Assembly (NCBI RefSeq): GCF_000746275.1
Contig: NZ_KN050828.1
Span: 12,930 to 76,929, forward strand
Direction of reading: 5' to 3'
Length of the DNA stretch: 64,000 nucleotides
Source of the DNA: Thermopetrobacter sp. TC1
Lineage (GTDB): Bacteria > Pseudomonadota > Alphaproteobacteria > Rhizobiales > Aestuariivirgaceae
The position numbers and the translations under genes were made by a program. Under the pieces are notes generated by a model. The model did not search any database. It had not been told where the DNA came from and saw only the letters and a list, made by a program, of their open reading frames with translations. This document shows, piece after piece, positions 53,473-63,792 of this stretch; the first letter of the stretch is position 1, and the number at the start of each line of letters is the position of its first letter.

Positions 53473-54189
53473 ATGATACAGAGCAATGTCTATATAGATG
53501 AATCCAGTCAGAATGCTCACAGATACTTGGGATTGGCCGGACTTATTATTGACACATCATGCCAGGATCAATTCAGAAAAATTATACAGAATGCCAGGCT
53601 CCCTGAACTCCCTGAAGGAGAATTAAAATGGACGAAAGTATCCAAAACAAAACTGCCAGCTTATAGAAGAGTTGTCTCAGCCTTCTTCAATACAAAATCC
53701 ACGATTATTCCTGCAGAATTTCATAGCCTTATCATAGACTGTTCAAAATTGAATGATGAAAAATATAACAAAGGTTCAAGAGAAATAGGATTCAATAAAG
53801 AAATATATCAAACATGTATGAAATTTTGTAGAATATATCGTAATCGTGTATTTAATGTGTATCTGGATGAAAGAACCACCAAATCCAGAACAGAAGATAT
53901 GAGAATTATATTGAATAGGGGTGCGGCAAAGTACCTAGATAGAACTGACTATCCATTCCGTCGACTGCACTTCAGAAAATCACATGAAGCGCCAGAGCTT
54001 CAAATCGTTGACGTTTTGCTGGGTGCAATCATGTATAAACTCAATGGTCATTATGATACATTTGATGCCTCTCCCGCCAAAAAAGAATTATCAGATTACA
54101 TAATGGAACTGGCAGGCATAGAAGATGTTTTCAGGGATACTTCTGTAACAGGAAAATTCACTATCTGGCATAGGAGACTTAAAAAATAA
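53473..54189 (+). CDS. DUF3800 domain protein, AT-rich and probably acquired
   Basis: The 238-residue protein starts with SNVYIDESSQNAHRYLGLAGLII, the acidic N-terminal DUF3800 signature (YIDES). It has ELKWTKVSKTKL near residue 50 and, late in the chain, SHEAPELQIVDVLLGAIMYKLNG, which matches the conserved C-terminal Q-x2-D segment. The conserved acidic residues suggest an RNase H-like nuclease fold; activity is not proven. Seven hand-counted 60-base blocks (53521-53940) give 147 G+C of 420, 35%. The flanking block 53161-53220 is 70%, so the gene is foreign in composition. DUF3800 genes often sit in defence or mobile regions. A hairpin-rich non-coding tract follows at once. Confidence 0.82.
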   Translation: MIQSNVYIDESSQNAHRYLGLAGLIIDTSCQDQFRKIIQNARLPELPEGELKWTKVSKTKLPAYRRVVSAFFNTKSTIIPAEFHSLIIDCSKLNDEKYNKGSREIGFNKEIYQTCMKFCRIYRNRVFNVYLDERTTKSRTEDMRIILNRGAAKYLDRTDYPFRRLHFRKSHEAPELQIVDVLLGAIMYKLNGHYDTFDASPAKKELSDYIMELAGIEDVFRDTSVTGKFTIWHRRLKK

Positions 54190-54191
54190 AA

Positions 54192-54348
54192 TCCTGCCGC
54201 CCTAGATGGCGAATTGCCATCACCGCCTTAGGGCGGGTCTGCTGCCGGGGCAGCAGCTTCGGGCGACAGGAGTCATCTTCAATATAGATGTCCTATGTGG
54301 ACAGTCAAGCTCCTGCATCCACACGAAAACTCGCTTTAAGGCGAATTT
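54192..54348 (+). ncRNA. Candidate structured RNA behind the DUF3800 gene
   Basis: Starting three bases after the DUF3800 stop, this tract is dense in exact inverted repeats. CCGCCCTA (54197-54204) pairs with TAGGGCGG (54229-54236) around an inner hairpin GATGGC-GAATT-GCCATC (54205-54221). CTGCTGC-CGGG-GCAGCAG (54239-54256) follows. CATCT (54274-54278) pairs with AGATG (54286-54290). TGTGGA (54296-54301) pairs with TCCACA (54318-54323). CAGGAG (54267-54272) is complementary to CTCCTG (54310-54315), which would cross the last stem as a pseudoknot. TCGC (54331-54334) pairs with GCGA (54341-54344). An alternative outer pairing, 54193-54202 with 54261-54270 (9 of 10), is also possible. It has no T run and codes for no protein I recognise. 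The strand is assumed. Confidence 0.45.
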
Positions 54349-54397
54349 CCGCGCCCCACCGCACCGCGCCTTCGCTTGAGCCACCCGACATAAAACA

Positions 54398-54438
54398 CCA
54401 AAACAGGGTACTTGAGCGCGAACGCGAAGCGGTTTTGG
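54398..54438 (-). terminator. Possible ahcY terminator (large-loop stem)
   Basis: CCAAAAC (54398-54404) pairs with GTTTTGG (54432-54438). Read on the minus strand, the stem is followed by TGTTTTATG, 23 bases past the ahcY stop. The 27-base loop carries a small GCG-CGAA-CGC hairpin. CTTCGC (54370-54375) could also pair with GCGAAG (54424-54429), so it may instead belong to the structured tract before it. Confidence 0.35.
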
Positions 54439-54460
54439 GGATATTCGGTTAGGCTCCTTG

Positions 54461-55861
<1,401 letters not shown>

Positions 55862-56461
55862 GGGAATCTCTCTTGCTGTTGATAGGTCCTGTTTGCTCCT
55901 GTCCCGTCGTATCGGCATAAACCGCATCCCGCACGCCATGCTCAATGAAGCCTGCGGATCAAGACGGCGGCTATCGCCGGGAATGACGGGTTCGCTTCTG
56001 TTGCGCGCAGCTATAGCAGCGGCGGCGGCATGGAGCAAGGCGATATAAAGGAATCGTTATATCTGCCCCAAGCCATGAGGATATTTGCAGGCGTGTAAGG
56101 GGGGCAAGCCTTCTCGATCGTGGCGGAAACATCCTGCAAGCGAATGCTGCAGCCTTTGAAACGGCCCGTATTGTGCAAGATGCGTATGGCATAAACAGAT
56201 AATGAAAAGCAAAAATGCATATTCCCATGTAATGACAAAACATAAATCGAAGCTTTGCAGATAGCAATCAATGACTAAATAGCAAAAATTTCAGAAATTA
56301 TATAATCATTTCTTTCTTGTTTTGCAGTTGTTCTTGATTACTTAAAATTTTAGTTAAATTTTATGCAAATTTTAATTGATTATGGTTAACATTTACTGAA
56401 AAATTGTTTAAAGTTTTCTCCCCAATCCAAGGTTGCCATTTATCCAGAAGGGAGAGGGACT
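55862..56461. other. Gene-free divergent region, AT-rich before the ATP-grasp gene
   Basis: Between divergent ahcY and the ATP-grasp gene lie 600 bases without a supportable gene. From about 56180 the sequence turns very AT-rich, with runs such as TTAAAATTTTAGTTAAATTTT (56342 onward) and TGGTTAACATTTACTG. This is the kind of DNA bound by MucR/H-NS-like silencers and may be an extended control region. I searched for a CtrA box (TTAA-N7-TTAA) and found only an 8-base spacing. Confidence 0.4.
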
Positions 56462-57817
56462 ATGCATATTCATATTCCGGAAACAGGATCATCATACGCC
56501 CGCAGCAAGGTTCTGGTGATTGGCGATGATACGCGCTCGTTTCTGGCTTCGGTGCGTGCTTTGCATGCGCATGGATGCACGGTGGACGCCCTGCCGTTCA
56601 ATCCGGCCGCACCTGCCTTGAGCTCGCGCGCCATACGCCGAGTCTGGTCCATAAAGCCGCCAGCAGGGCGCATGCGGGAATGGGCGAAAGAGCTTGCCGA
56701 TCTGATCAGGCGCGAGAGCTATGATTTCATCCTGCCCTGTTGCGAACGATCGCTGATTCCCATCATGGAAAACCAAGCGCTCTTTTCCGGCTTCACCATC
56801 GTCTTCGCCGGAGAAAAGGCCCTGAAAGCCAGCCTCGATAAGGCGGCATTCCATGATTTGGCGCAACGGCTGGGGCTGCCGGTGGCGCCCGGGCGCTTGC
56901 TCAATCTGCCTCATGAAACGGCGGAAAATCTCATGGCTGAATTCGGGCTGCCGCTTGTTGTTCGCGAAACGGCATCCTACGCGCCTGAGCGACTTGATGA
57001 ACGCGGGCAGACGCACATCCTGCGCACGCGGGAGGATCTTGAGCGGTTCATTGCTCAGGCCGATGCCCATCGGCGCTGGCACATTTGCGCCTTTTTCCCG
57101 GCGCCGGGCACGGGAGACGGGCAAGGCATGGGCATTTCCGTGCTTGCCGATCACGGGGAGGTGCTCGTGGCCTTTCAGCATGGCCGCGCCCTGGAGCCCA
57201 AAAACGGCGGCGGCAGCTCCGTTCGGGTGTCCGAGCCGCTTGATCCTCAGCTGCTCGAAGGCGTGCGCAAGCTGTGCGCCGCGCTTGAACTTCATGGCAT
57301 TGCCATGTTCGAGCTGCGTCGCAACCGGAAAACGGGAGAAGCCATTTTCATTGAACTGAATGCCCGCCCCTGGGGCTCGCTGCCGCTGGCCATACGCGCC
57401 GGAGTGAACTTCCCGGTTTTGCTCCATGACCTGATGGTGCATGGCAAGCGGCCCGAACAGCCCGCTTATGATGCAGGCGTTGTCATGCGCAACTTGATCC
57501 TGAATGCCTATGACCTGTTCTTCCGCTCCGGTCTGCCCATCAGAAAAAGACTATTCGAAGGGCTTCATCTCGGCGGCGAGGTGATCATGGCGCTGAGCGG
57601 GCGGCATGGGACGGCTGCGGGCTTTGATACCTTCGAACATGGCGACATGCGCCCCGCCTTACGTGAATTCACCGCCATGTGGCATGTGCTTATGCAGAAA
57701 GGACTTGCCAGGTTGGGCCGCAAGAGAACGCCTGTGCCTGCGCCTACGCCGGCGCTCACGGCTGGAGAAAACACGGCCGCTCAGAGAGCACAGGAAGCGT
57801 CATCGCATGGACGATGA
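56462..57817 (+). CDS. ATP-grasp ligase of unknown substrate
   Basis: The 451-residue protein has an N-terminal Rossmann-like part (SKVLVIGDDTRSFLASVRALHAHGC) and a CarB/DdlB-like ATP-grasp fold: LDKAAFHDLAQRLGLPVAPG, EFGLPLVVRETAS, and late IAMFELRRNRKTGEAIFIELNARPWGSLPLAIRAGVNFP, where E and N are the metal/ATP ligands. Such enzymes join a carboxylate to an amine or similar group. A Pro/Ala-rich tail ends the protein. GGGAGAGGG lies just before the ATG. The flippase gene follows after 94 bases, suggesting that the product modifies a lipid-linked or surface molecule; that is inference. Confidence 0.8.
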   Translation: MHIHIPETGSSYARSKVLVIGDDTRSFLASVRALHAHGCTVDALPFNPAAPALSSRAIRRVWSIKPPAGRMREWAKELADLIRRESYDFILPCCERSLIPIMENQALFSGFTIVFAGEKALKASLDKAAFHDLAQRLGLPVAPGRLLNLPHETAENLMAEFGLPLVVRETASYAPERLDERGQTHILRTREDLERFIAQADAHRRWHICAFFPAPGTGDGQGMGISVLADHGEVLVAFQHGRALEPKNGGGSSVRVSEPLDPQLLEGVRKLCAALELHGIAMFELRRNRKTGEAIFIELNARPWGSLPLAIRAGVNFPVLLHDLMVHGKRPEQPAYDAGVVMRNLILNAYDLFFRSGLPIRKRLFEGLHLGGEVIMALSGRHGTAAGFDTFEHGDMRPALREFTAMWHVLMQKGLARLGRKRTPVPAPTPALTAGENTAAQRAQEASSHGR

Positions 57818-57911
57818 AAGCGGCATGGTTCTTGCGTTTGCGAAAGTCCGATGGGATGCAGACCTTGATGCCAGCGTTTCGCCATGAGCTTTCAAGCGGG
57901 CGGATGGGGCC

Positions 57912-59219
57912 ATGCGCAAACGCATAAACGCGCTGTTTTCCGGAATGGACCTGCGAGGTGTCATCGCCACATTGGCGATGCGCTTCGCCGGAGCCGGCGT
58001 GGGGTTTTTCGGCCATGTGGCCTATGCGCGTCTGCTCGGGCAGACGCATTATGGCCTGTATGCCGGGCTTTGGGCCTGGGTTGTGCTTCTGGGCATGCTG
58101 GCACCATTAGGACTGGCCATGGCCAATACCCGTCTGGCCGCGCAATTCCTGGAAAAGAAACAGGCGGGGCATCTGAAGGGGCTGTTCTCCTTCGCCGTTC
58201 TCATGCCGCTCATCTCCGGCGCCATTTTTGGCGCGGCATTCGCGGCATTCGAATTCGCCACCATGCAAGCGGATGCTCCTGTCAACATGACAGTCGCCCT
58301 TGTTCTTGCTGCTGTCAGCATCCCGCTTTTTGCGCTGGGGGAGAGCATGCGCGGCTTTGCCCGCGGGCATGGGCTCACCCTGCTGGCCTATGCGCCGGCC
58401 TTTCTCTGGCGCCCCTTGCTGATTCTGGTCTTTGCGCTGGTGGCTTTCGCTTATTTGGGGCAGGCCACGGTCAATGTCCTCATGGCGGCCTCGTTGCTGA
58501 CCCTGGTTGCGACCGTATTGGTTCAGGCCGGCTTGCTTCGCCGGCATCTGGATCTGCCCGCGCGGCTGCCTGCCGTGAGAACACCCGGGGCCTGGCTTGG
58601 CATCGCCCTGCCTCTTCTGCTCATGGACGGTTATTTCATTCTCGCCGCAAATACCGACGTTATCGTGCTGCGCCATTTCGCACCGGCGGAAGATGTGGGC
58701 GCCTATTATGCCGCCACGCGCATTGCCGCGCTGGTGAATTTTTTTCCGCTGATGATCGGGGCGCAAGCGGCGCCGCAAATGGCTCGTTTGTGGACGCGCG
58801 GGGAGCGGGAGCTCCTCATCCGTATTGGCCGGCGCTATGCATGGCTTGCGTTTTTGGGCACCGCCACAGCGTTCACAGGCCTTGTTTGGCTGGGCGATAT
58901 CGCCCTTGCATTGTTCGGACGCGGATTTGCCGTGGCGCGTCCCGCCATGCTGATTCTCGCCGGCGGCATCGCATTGCAGGCCTTAAGCGGCCCCGTGCGC
59001 TATTTGCTCGCCATGTGCGGGCAGGAGCGGGCCATGGCGATGGTGATGTCTGGTGCTGCCATCCTCAATGTGGCCCTGAACCTGGTGCTCATCCCTGCGT
59101 TCGGCATGCTGGGTGCTGCAGGCGCAACCACGCTTTCCAATCTGGCGCTGGCGGCGGCTTTGGCTTGTCTCGCCTGGCGACGGCTGAAGATCTGGGTGGG
59201 CGTGGGTCCACCGATGTGA
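57912..59219 (+). CDS. Wzx-like oligosaccharide/lipid flippase
   Basis: The 435-residue membrane protein has about twelve to fourteen hydrophobic segments and belongs to the MATE/MVF polysaccharide flippase superfamily. GVIATLAMRFAGAGVGFFGHVAYARLLGQTHYGLY at the start and VIVLRHFAPAEDVGAYYAATRIAALVNFFPLMI in the middle are typical. The end LNVALNLVLIPAFGMLGAAGATTLSNLALAAALACLAWRRL is the usual last helix pair. It should move a lipid-linked sugar across the inner membrane. No polymerase or glycosyltransferase is next to it; the only related gene in the window is the sugar-phosphate transferase at 7309-8940. Confidence 0.85.
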   Translation: MRKRINALFSGMDLRGVIATLAMRFAGAGVGFFGHVAYARLLGQTHYGLYAGLWAWVVLLGMLAPLGLAMANTRLAAQFLEKKQAGHLKGLFSFAVLMPLISGAIFGAAFAAFEFATMQADAPVNMTVALVLAAVSIPLFALGESMRGFARGHGLTLLAYAPAFLWRPLLILVFALVAFAYLGQATVNVLMAASLLTLVATVLVQAGLLRRHLDLPARLPAVRTPGAWLGIALPLLLMDGYFILAANTDVIVLRHFAPAEDVGAYYAATRIAALVNFFPLMIGAQAAPQMARLWTRGERELLIRIGRRYAWLAFLGTATAFTGLVWLGDIALALFGRGFAVARPAMLILAGGIALQALSGPVRYLLAMCGQERAMAMVMSGAAILNVALNLVLIPAFGMLGAAGATTLSNLALAAALACLAWRRLKIWVGVGPPM

Positions 59220-59456
59220 TCAACGGGTGCGTGAGAGAAAGTCCGGCACTTCAAGAGGCTCGTTGATGATCACAATGGCATCGAAAAAATCGAAAAAGAC
59301 GTGACGTCTGTCAAAGAAGGGAACAGCGACTGAGCCCGGCTCTGCCCATTCGCGCCAAAATGCCATGCAAAGGGAAAAACCGGCGAAGCGGCCTTGCGCT
59401 TGGGCTTCAGCTGGGGCACCTTCGGGCCGCATTCAGATGAGAACGGATCGTTTGCC

Positions 59457-60794
59457 ATGACCGCCGAGATCACCTCTTCCCGTTCTGACCTCACGCCAAG
59501 ACAGATTGTCGAAGCGCTCGACCGTCATATCGTCGGGCAGAAGGAGGCCAAGAAGGCCGTGGCCATCGCCCTGCGCAACCGTTGGCGGCGCAAGCGGCTG
59601 AAGCCGCCGCTCAAAGATGAGGTGATGCCCAAGAACATCCTGATGATCGGCCCCACCGGCGTGGGCAAGACCGAGATCGCCCGGCGGCTGGCGGCGCTGG
59701 CGGGTGCGCCTTTTCTGAAGGTGGAGGCGACGCGGTTCACCGAGGTGGGTTATGTCGGCCGTGACGTGGAGCAGATCGTGCGCGATCTCATGGAGGCCGG
59801 CATTGCCATGGTGCGGGAGAGAAAACGCGCCGAAGTGCGGGAGAAGGCGCATCTGGCCGCGGAAGAGCGGGTGCTGGACGCCCTGGTGGGCCCCAATGCC
59901 AGTTTGTCCACCCGTGAGGCCTTTCGCGAGAAACTGCGCAAGGGGCTGCTTGATGACAAGGAGATCGAGATCGACGTGGCCGATACCGGCCCCAGCCTGC
60001 CGATGATGGACATTCCCGGCATGCCGGGCGCGAGCATGGGCGTGGTCAACATCGGCGACATTCTCGGCAAGGCCTTCGGGCCGCGCACGCGGCGCCGGAA
60101 AATGACCGTGCGCGAATCCTATGATGTTCTCATCGCCGAGGAGAGCGACAAGCTGCTGGATGAGGAGAGCATCGTCTCGGAGGCGCGGCGCCTGGTGGAG
60201 AACGAGGGCATCGTCTTTCTCGACGAGATCGACAAGATCTGTGCGCGGGCGGAGGCCGGCGTGCGCGGCGGGGATGTTTCGCGCGAGGGCGTGCAGCGTG
60301 ATCTTTTGCCGCTGATCGAAGGTACGACGGTGAGCACACGGCACGGGCCGGTGAAGACCGATCACATCCTGTTCATCGCGTCCGGCGCCTTTCATGTGGC
60401 GCGGCCGTCGGATCTCCTGCCGGAGTTGCAGGGGCGGCTGCCCATCCGCGTGGAGCTCTCGGCGCTGACGGAAGAAGATTTCAAGCGCATTCTCACCGAG
60501 CCGGAGGCCTCGCTGGTGAAGCAATACGTGGCGCTGATGGAAACGGAAGGGGTCACGCTCGACTTCACCGAGGACGGCATTGCTGCCATCGCCCGCATCG
60601 CCGCGCGCATCAACGACACGGTGGAAAACATCGGCGCCCGGCGGCTGCAGACGGTGATGGAACGGGTGCTTGAGGAAATCAGCTTCGAGGCGCCGGATGC
60701 GGCGGGCGCGACCATCACCGTGAATGCCGCTTATGTTGAGGAGCGCATTGGCGACCTCGCCGAGGATGCCGATCTGAGCCGGTATATTCTTTAA
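59457..60794 (+). CDS. hslU: ATP-dependent protease ATPase subunit HslU
   Basis: The 445-residue AAA+ unfoldase feeds substrates to the HslV peptidase. It starts [34 protein letters not shown]. It has Walker [10 protein letters not shown], the pore loop GYVGRD, an intermediate I domain (residues about 110-245), Walker B FLDEIDKI and sensor residues in [15 protein letters not shown]. It ends in DLSRYIL, the C-terminal tail that inserts into HslV. ATG at 59457 is used; the frame is open from 59394. hslV normally lies just upstream but is not here: the preceding 237 bases carry no peptidase. Confidence 0.96.
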   Translation: MTAEITSSRSDLTPRQIVEALDRHIVGQKEAKKAVAIALRNRWRRKRLKPPLKDEVMPKNILMIGPTGVGKTEIARRLAALAGAPFLKVEATRFTEVGYVGRDVEQIVRDLMEAGIAMVRERKRAEVREKAHLAAEERVLDALVGPNASLSTREAFREKLRKGLLDDKEIEIDVADTGPSLPMMDIPGMPGASMGVVNIGDILGKAFGPRTRRRKMTVRESYDVLIAEESDKLLDEESIVSEARRLVENEGIVFLDEIDKICARAEAGVRGGDVSREGVQRDLLPLIEGTTVSTRHGPVKTDHILFIASGAFHVARPSDLLPELQGRLPIRVELSALTEEDFKRILTEPEASLVKQYVALMETEGVTLDFTEDGIAAIARIAARINDTVENIGARRLQTVMERVLEEISFEAPDAAGATITVNAAYVEERIGDLAEDADLSRYIL

Positions 60795-60903
60795 AGGGCT
60801 CTCAGACGGGCGGGTGGCTTTCAGTCTGCGCCCCTGCAGGCCCGCAAAAGCCGGGAGCGTCTTTTCGGTCATGACGCCTTTGGACGATTGCAAAACCTGA
60901 AGA

Positions 60904-63786
60904 ATGCCCATGGAGCGGGATGAACAGGCTGGCACACCACGCCCGCGCATGCCGGGAAAGGCCCCCGGCGCCTGGCCGGCGGCGATGGTGGGTGTTGGGG
61001 CGCATGCCATCCTGCTCGAAGAGGGCAAGCGGCGCATCGTCTCTCCCGATGAAGCGCTGTTGCGGCTGGCGGCGGAGCCGCATCTCGTCTGTCATGCAAC
61101 GACCCTCGCACAGCGTCTGGCCCTGGCCTGCCGCAAGCCGGAACTGGCCATGAGCGCGCTGGCCATCCGCCACTATGACGTCGCCGAACTCTTCGCTTTC
61201 GCGCTGCCGGCCGATCCGGCGCCACCCTTGCCGACGGCGATGCTGGCGCGGCTCATCGATCCGGCGCAGGGGCCGAACCTGACGGATGATGCGCCCGAAA
61301 TTTTGCCGCTGCTTGCCGATGCCCTGATCGCCCATGTAGCCTCAAGGCGTCTGCACCGGCCGGATCAGGCCCTGAAACTGGCGGATTACCTGAAAGGCTC
61401 GCGCTGGCCCTGGGCCGATGCCGTACTGGCCGCGCTTGAGGCGGGGCATGGGCTGCGGCCGAAGGGGTTTCATCTCACCGGTCTGGAGATCTGGGAAGAC
61501 CTGCCGGAATGGGAGGAACCGCCGCCGCAGCCTCCGCCGGGGCACAGGCCGGTTTCACCCGATGAGGCGCAGACGCTGCTGGGCAGAATTCTCGGCCCCG
61601 ATGCCGAGGAGCGCGCCGATCAGATGGCCTATGCCGCGGAGGTGGCACGGGCCTTCGCCCCCCGCCCTTCCGAGCATGAAAACGTCATCCTGCTGGCGGA
61701 AGCAGGCACCGGCCTGGGCAAGACCCTGGGCTATCTGGCGCCGGCGGTGTTGTGGGCCCAGAAGAATGCCGGCCGGGTGACGCTTTCCACCTACACCAAG
61801 AACCTGCAACGCCAGCTCGTTGAGGAGACGCGGCGCTTCTGGCCGGATTCGGCACAGCATCGCCGGCATGTGGCCGTGCGCAAGGGGCGGGAGAATTATC
61901 TCTGCCTGCTCAATGCCCAGGAAAGCTTTGCCTCGCTCTCGGCGGCAACGCCGAAAGGCGCGACACTGGCCGCGCTGGTTGCGCGCTGGGCGCTGGCCTC
62001 GGCGGACGGCGACATGGTGGGCGGTGACTTTCCGGCCTGGCTGATGGGGCTTTTGGCGGAGGAGAGCCCGCGCGGCACGCCGCCTTCGCCCATGGCGCTG
62101 GGGCTGACCGACCGGCGCGGCGAATGCGCCCATGCCGCCTGTCCGCATTTTCGCAAGTGCTTCATCGAGAAGGCGCGGGTGCGGGCGATCAGGGCCGATC
62201 TTATCGTGGCCAATCACGCCATCGTCATGGTGCAGGCGGCCATGGACGTGATGCTGGGCGAAAGCGCAGGCCGGGAGGCGCTGGCCGATGATGCGCTCGC
62301 CCGCATCGTTTTTGACGAGGGGCATCATCTCTTCGAGGCGGCCGATTCGGCCTTTTCCGGCCATCTCACCGCGCTGGAAACGGCGGAGCTCAGGCGCTGG
62401 ATCCGCGGCCCGGAGGAATCGCGCCGCCGCGGGCGCGCTTTGCGCGACCGGCTTTCCGATCTCATTTCCGATGGCGGCAGGGCCTTCGCGGAAGCGGTAA
62501 AGGCCGTGGAACAGGCGGTGCGCTGTCTGCCCGCGCCCGGCTGGCGGCGGCGGCTTGCGGAACGTGCCCCGCAAGGCGCGGCTGAAGTATTCCTCAGCCT
62601 CGTGCGCGATCACGTGCGGGCACACAGCCGGGATCATGCGGGCAGCACCGAGATGGAGGCCGATTGTCATCCCGCCGAACTTGAGCTGATCGAGGCGGCG
62701 GAGGCGCTGGAGGGTGCGCTGGGCCTGCTGGAACGGTCCATGCGGCATCTGGCGGCGCTGCTGTTGAAGCGCCTGCAGGAGGAGGCGGCCACCTTGTCCA
62801 CACCTGAGCGCAACAGGCTGGAGGCCATGGCCCGCTCGCTTAATCGCCGCGGCGGGCTCATCGTTGGCGGCTGGCGCGGCATGCTGCGCCGGTTTGCGGC
62901 GGGAGACGACGAGGAGGCCGATCCGCGTTTCGCCGAATGGTTCTCTCTGTCCTTCGCCTACGGGCAGGAGATGGACGTGGGCCTGCATGCCCACTGGGTG
63001 GACCCGACCGTGCCGCTGGCGGAAACAGTGCTGGCACCGGCGGATTCGGTGGTGATCACGTCCGCCACCTTGCGCGACCGGCCGCCCAAGCAACCGGACG
63101 ACTGGAAGAGCGCGGAGATGCGCACCGGCGTGACCCACCTGCCCTGGCCGGTGCGGCGCGTTTCCTATCCCTCGCCGTTCGACTATGCCGCGCAGGCGCG
63201 CGTGTTCGTGGTCACGGATGTCAACCGCGAGGACATGGATGCGGTGGCCAGCGCCTATCGCGCCCTGTTTCTGGCGGCGGGCGGCGGGGCGCTGGGGCTG
63301 TTTACGGCGATTTCGCGGCTGAAGGCGGTTTACGGGCGCATTCTCGAGGCCATGGCGGAGGCCGGCCTGCCGCTTTTGGCCCAGCATGTGGACGCCATGG
63401 ACAACGGCACGCTGGTGGACATGTTCCGCCATCAGGAGGACGCCTGTCTTCTGGGCACGGATGCGATGCGCGATGGTGTGGACGTGCCCGGCCGTTCCTT
63501 GCGCCTTCTGGTCATGGACCGGGTGCCCTGGCCGCGCCCCACCATTCTGGAACGGCGGCGACGGGCAGCTTTTGGCGAGGGGCGGTGGACGGACATGATG
63601 GTGCGGCTGAAGTTGCGGCAGGCCTTCGGCCGCCTGATCCGCAAGAAGGAGGACAGGGGCGTGTTCGTCATGCTCGATCCGCGGCTGGCCAGCCGCTTTC
63701 ACACCGCCTTTCCCGAGGGTGTGCCCATCACCCGCTGCGGACTGGCCGAAGCAGTCCGTGCCACCCGCACCTTCCTGCGGGCGTGA
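60904..63786 (+). CDS. DinG-like (XPD-family) ATP-dependent DNA helicase
   Basis: The 960-residue superfamily 2 helicase has an N-terminal extension of about 250 residues. The helicase core follows, with Walker A in LLAEAGTGLGKTLGYLAP, the DEGH box in IVFDEGHHLFEAADSAF, TSATL (motif III) and a final QAFGRLIRKKED (motif VI). Cysteines at ENYLCLLN and ECAHAACPHFRKCFIEK fit the four-cysteine Fe-S cluster of the DinG/XPD group. It unwinds DNA 5' to 3', probably in repair or R-loop removal. The N-terminal part lacks an exonuclease motif that I can recognise. ATG at 60904. Confidence 0.88.
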   Translation: MPMERDEQAGTPRPRMPGKAPGAWPAAMVGVGAHAILLEEGKRRIVSPDEALLRLAAEPHLVCHATTLAQRLALACRKPELAMSALAIRHYDVAELFAFALPADPAPPLPTAMLARLIDPAQGPNLTDDAPEILPLLADALIAHVASRRLHRPDQALKLADYLKGSRWPWADAVLAALEAGHGLRPKGFHLTGLEIWEDLPEWEEPPPQPPPGHRPVSPDEAQTLLGRILGPDAEERADQMAYAAEVARAFAPRPSEHENVILLAEAGTGLGKTLGYLAPAVLWAQKNAGRVTLSTYTKNLQRQLVEETRRFWPDSAQHRRHVAVRKGRENYLCLLNAQESFASLSAATPKGATLAALVARWALASADGDMVGGDFPAWLMGLLAEESPRGTPPSPMALGLTDRRGECAHAACPHFRKCFIEKARVRAIRADLIVANHAIVMVQAAMDVMLGESAGREALADDALARIVFDEGHHLFEAADSAFSGHLTALETAELRRWIRGPEESRRRGRALRDRLSDLISDGGRAFAEAVKAVEQAVRCLPAPGWRRRLAERAPQGAAEVFLSLVRDHVRAHSRDHAGSTEMEADCHPAELELIEAAEALEGALGLLERSMRHLAALLLKRLQEEAATLSTPERNRLEAMARSLNRRGGLIVGGWRGMLRRFAAGDDEEADPRFAEWFSLSFAYGQEMDVGLHAHWVDPTVPLAETVLAPADSVVITSATLRDRPPKQPDDWKSAEMRTGVTHLPWPVRRVSYPSPFDYAAQARVFVVTDVNREDMDAVASAYRALFLAAGGGALGLFTAISRLKAVYGRILEAMAEAGLPLLAQHVDAMDNGTLVDMFRHQEDACLLGTDAMRDGVDVPGRSLRLLVMDRVPWPRPTILERRRRAAFGEGRWTDMMVRLKLRQAFGRLIRKKEDRGVFVMLDPRLASRFHTAFPEGVPITRCGLAEAVRATRTFLRA

Positions 63787-63792
63787 CCGGGA

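Noticed and set aside
55862-56040. SAH or SAM-II riboswitch in the ahcY leader
   Set aside because: I could not find the conserved sequence blocks of either class. The leader shows only short, unspecific pairings.
56340-56400. Possible CtrA binding site (TTAA...TTAA) upstream of the ATP-grasp gene
   Set aside because: The spacing is 8 bases, not 7, and other pairs are 10 or more apart. In such AT-rich DNA this is expected by chance.
59220-59494. Two small minus-strand frames before hslU (70 and 74 codons)
   Set aside because: Neither has a recognisable sequence, and they overlap each other in different frames. Neither encodes HslV.
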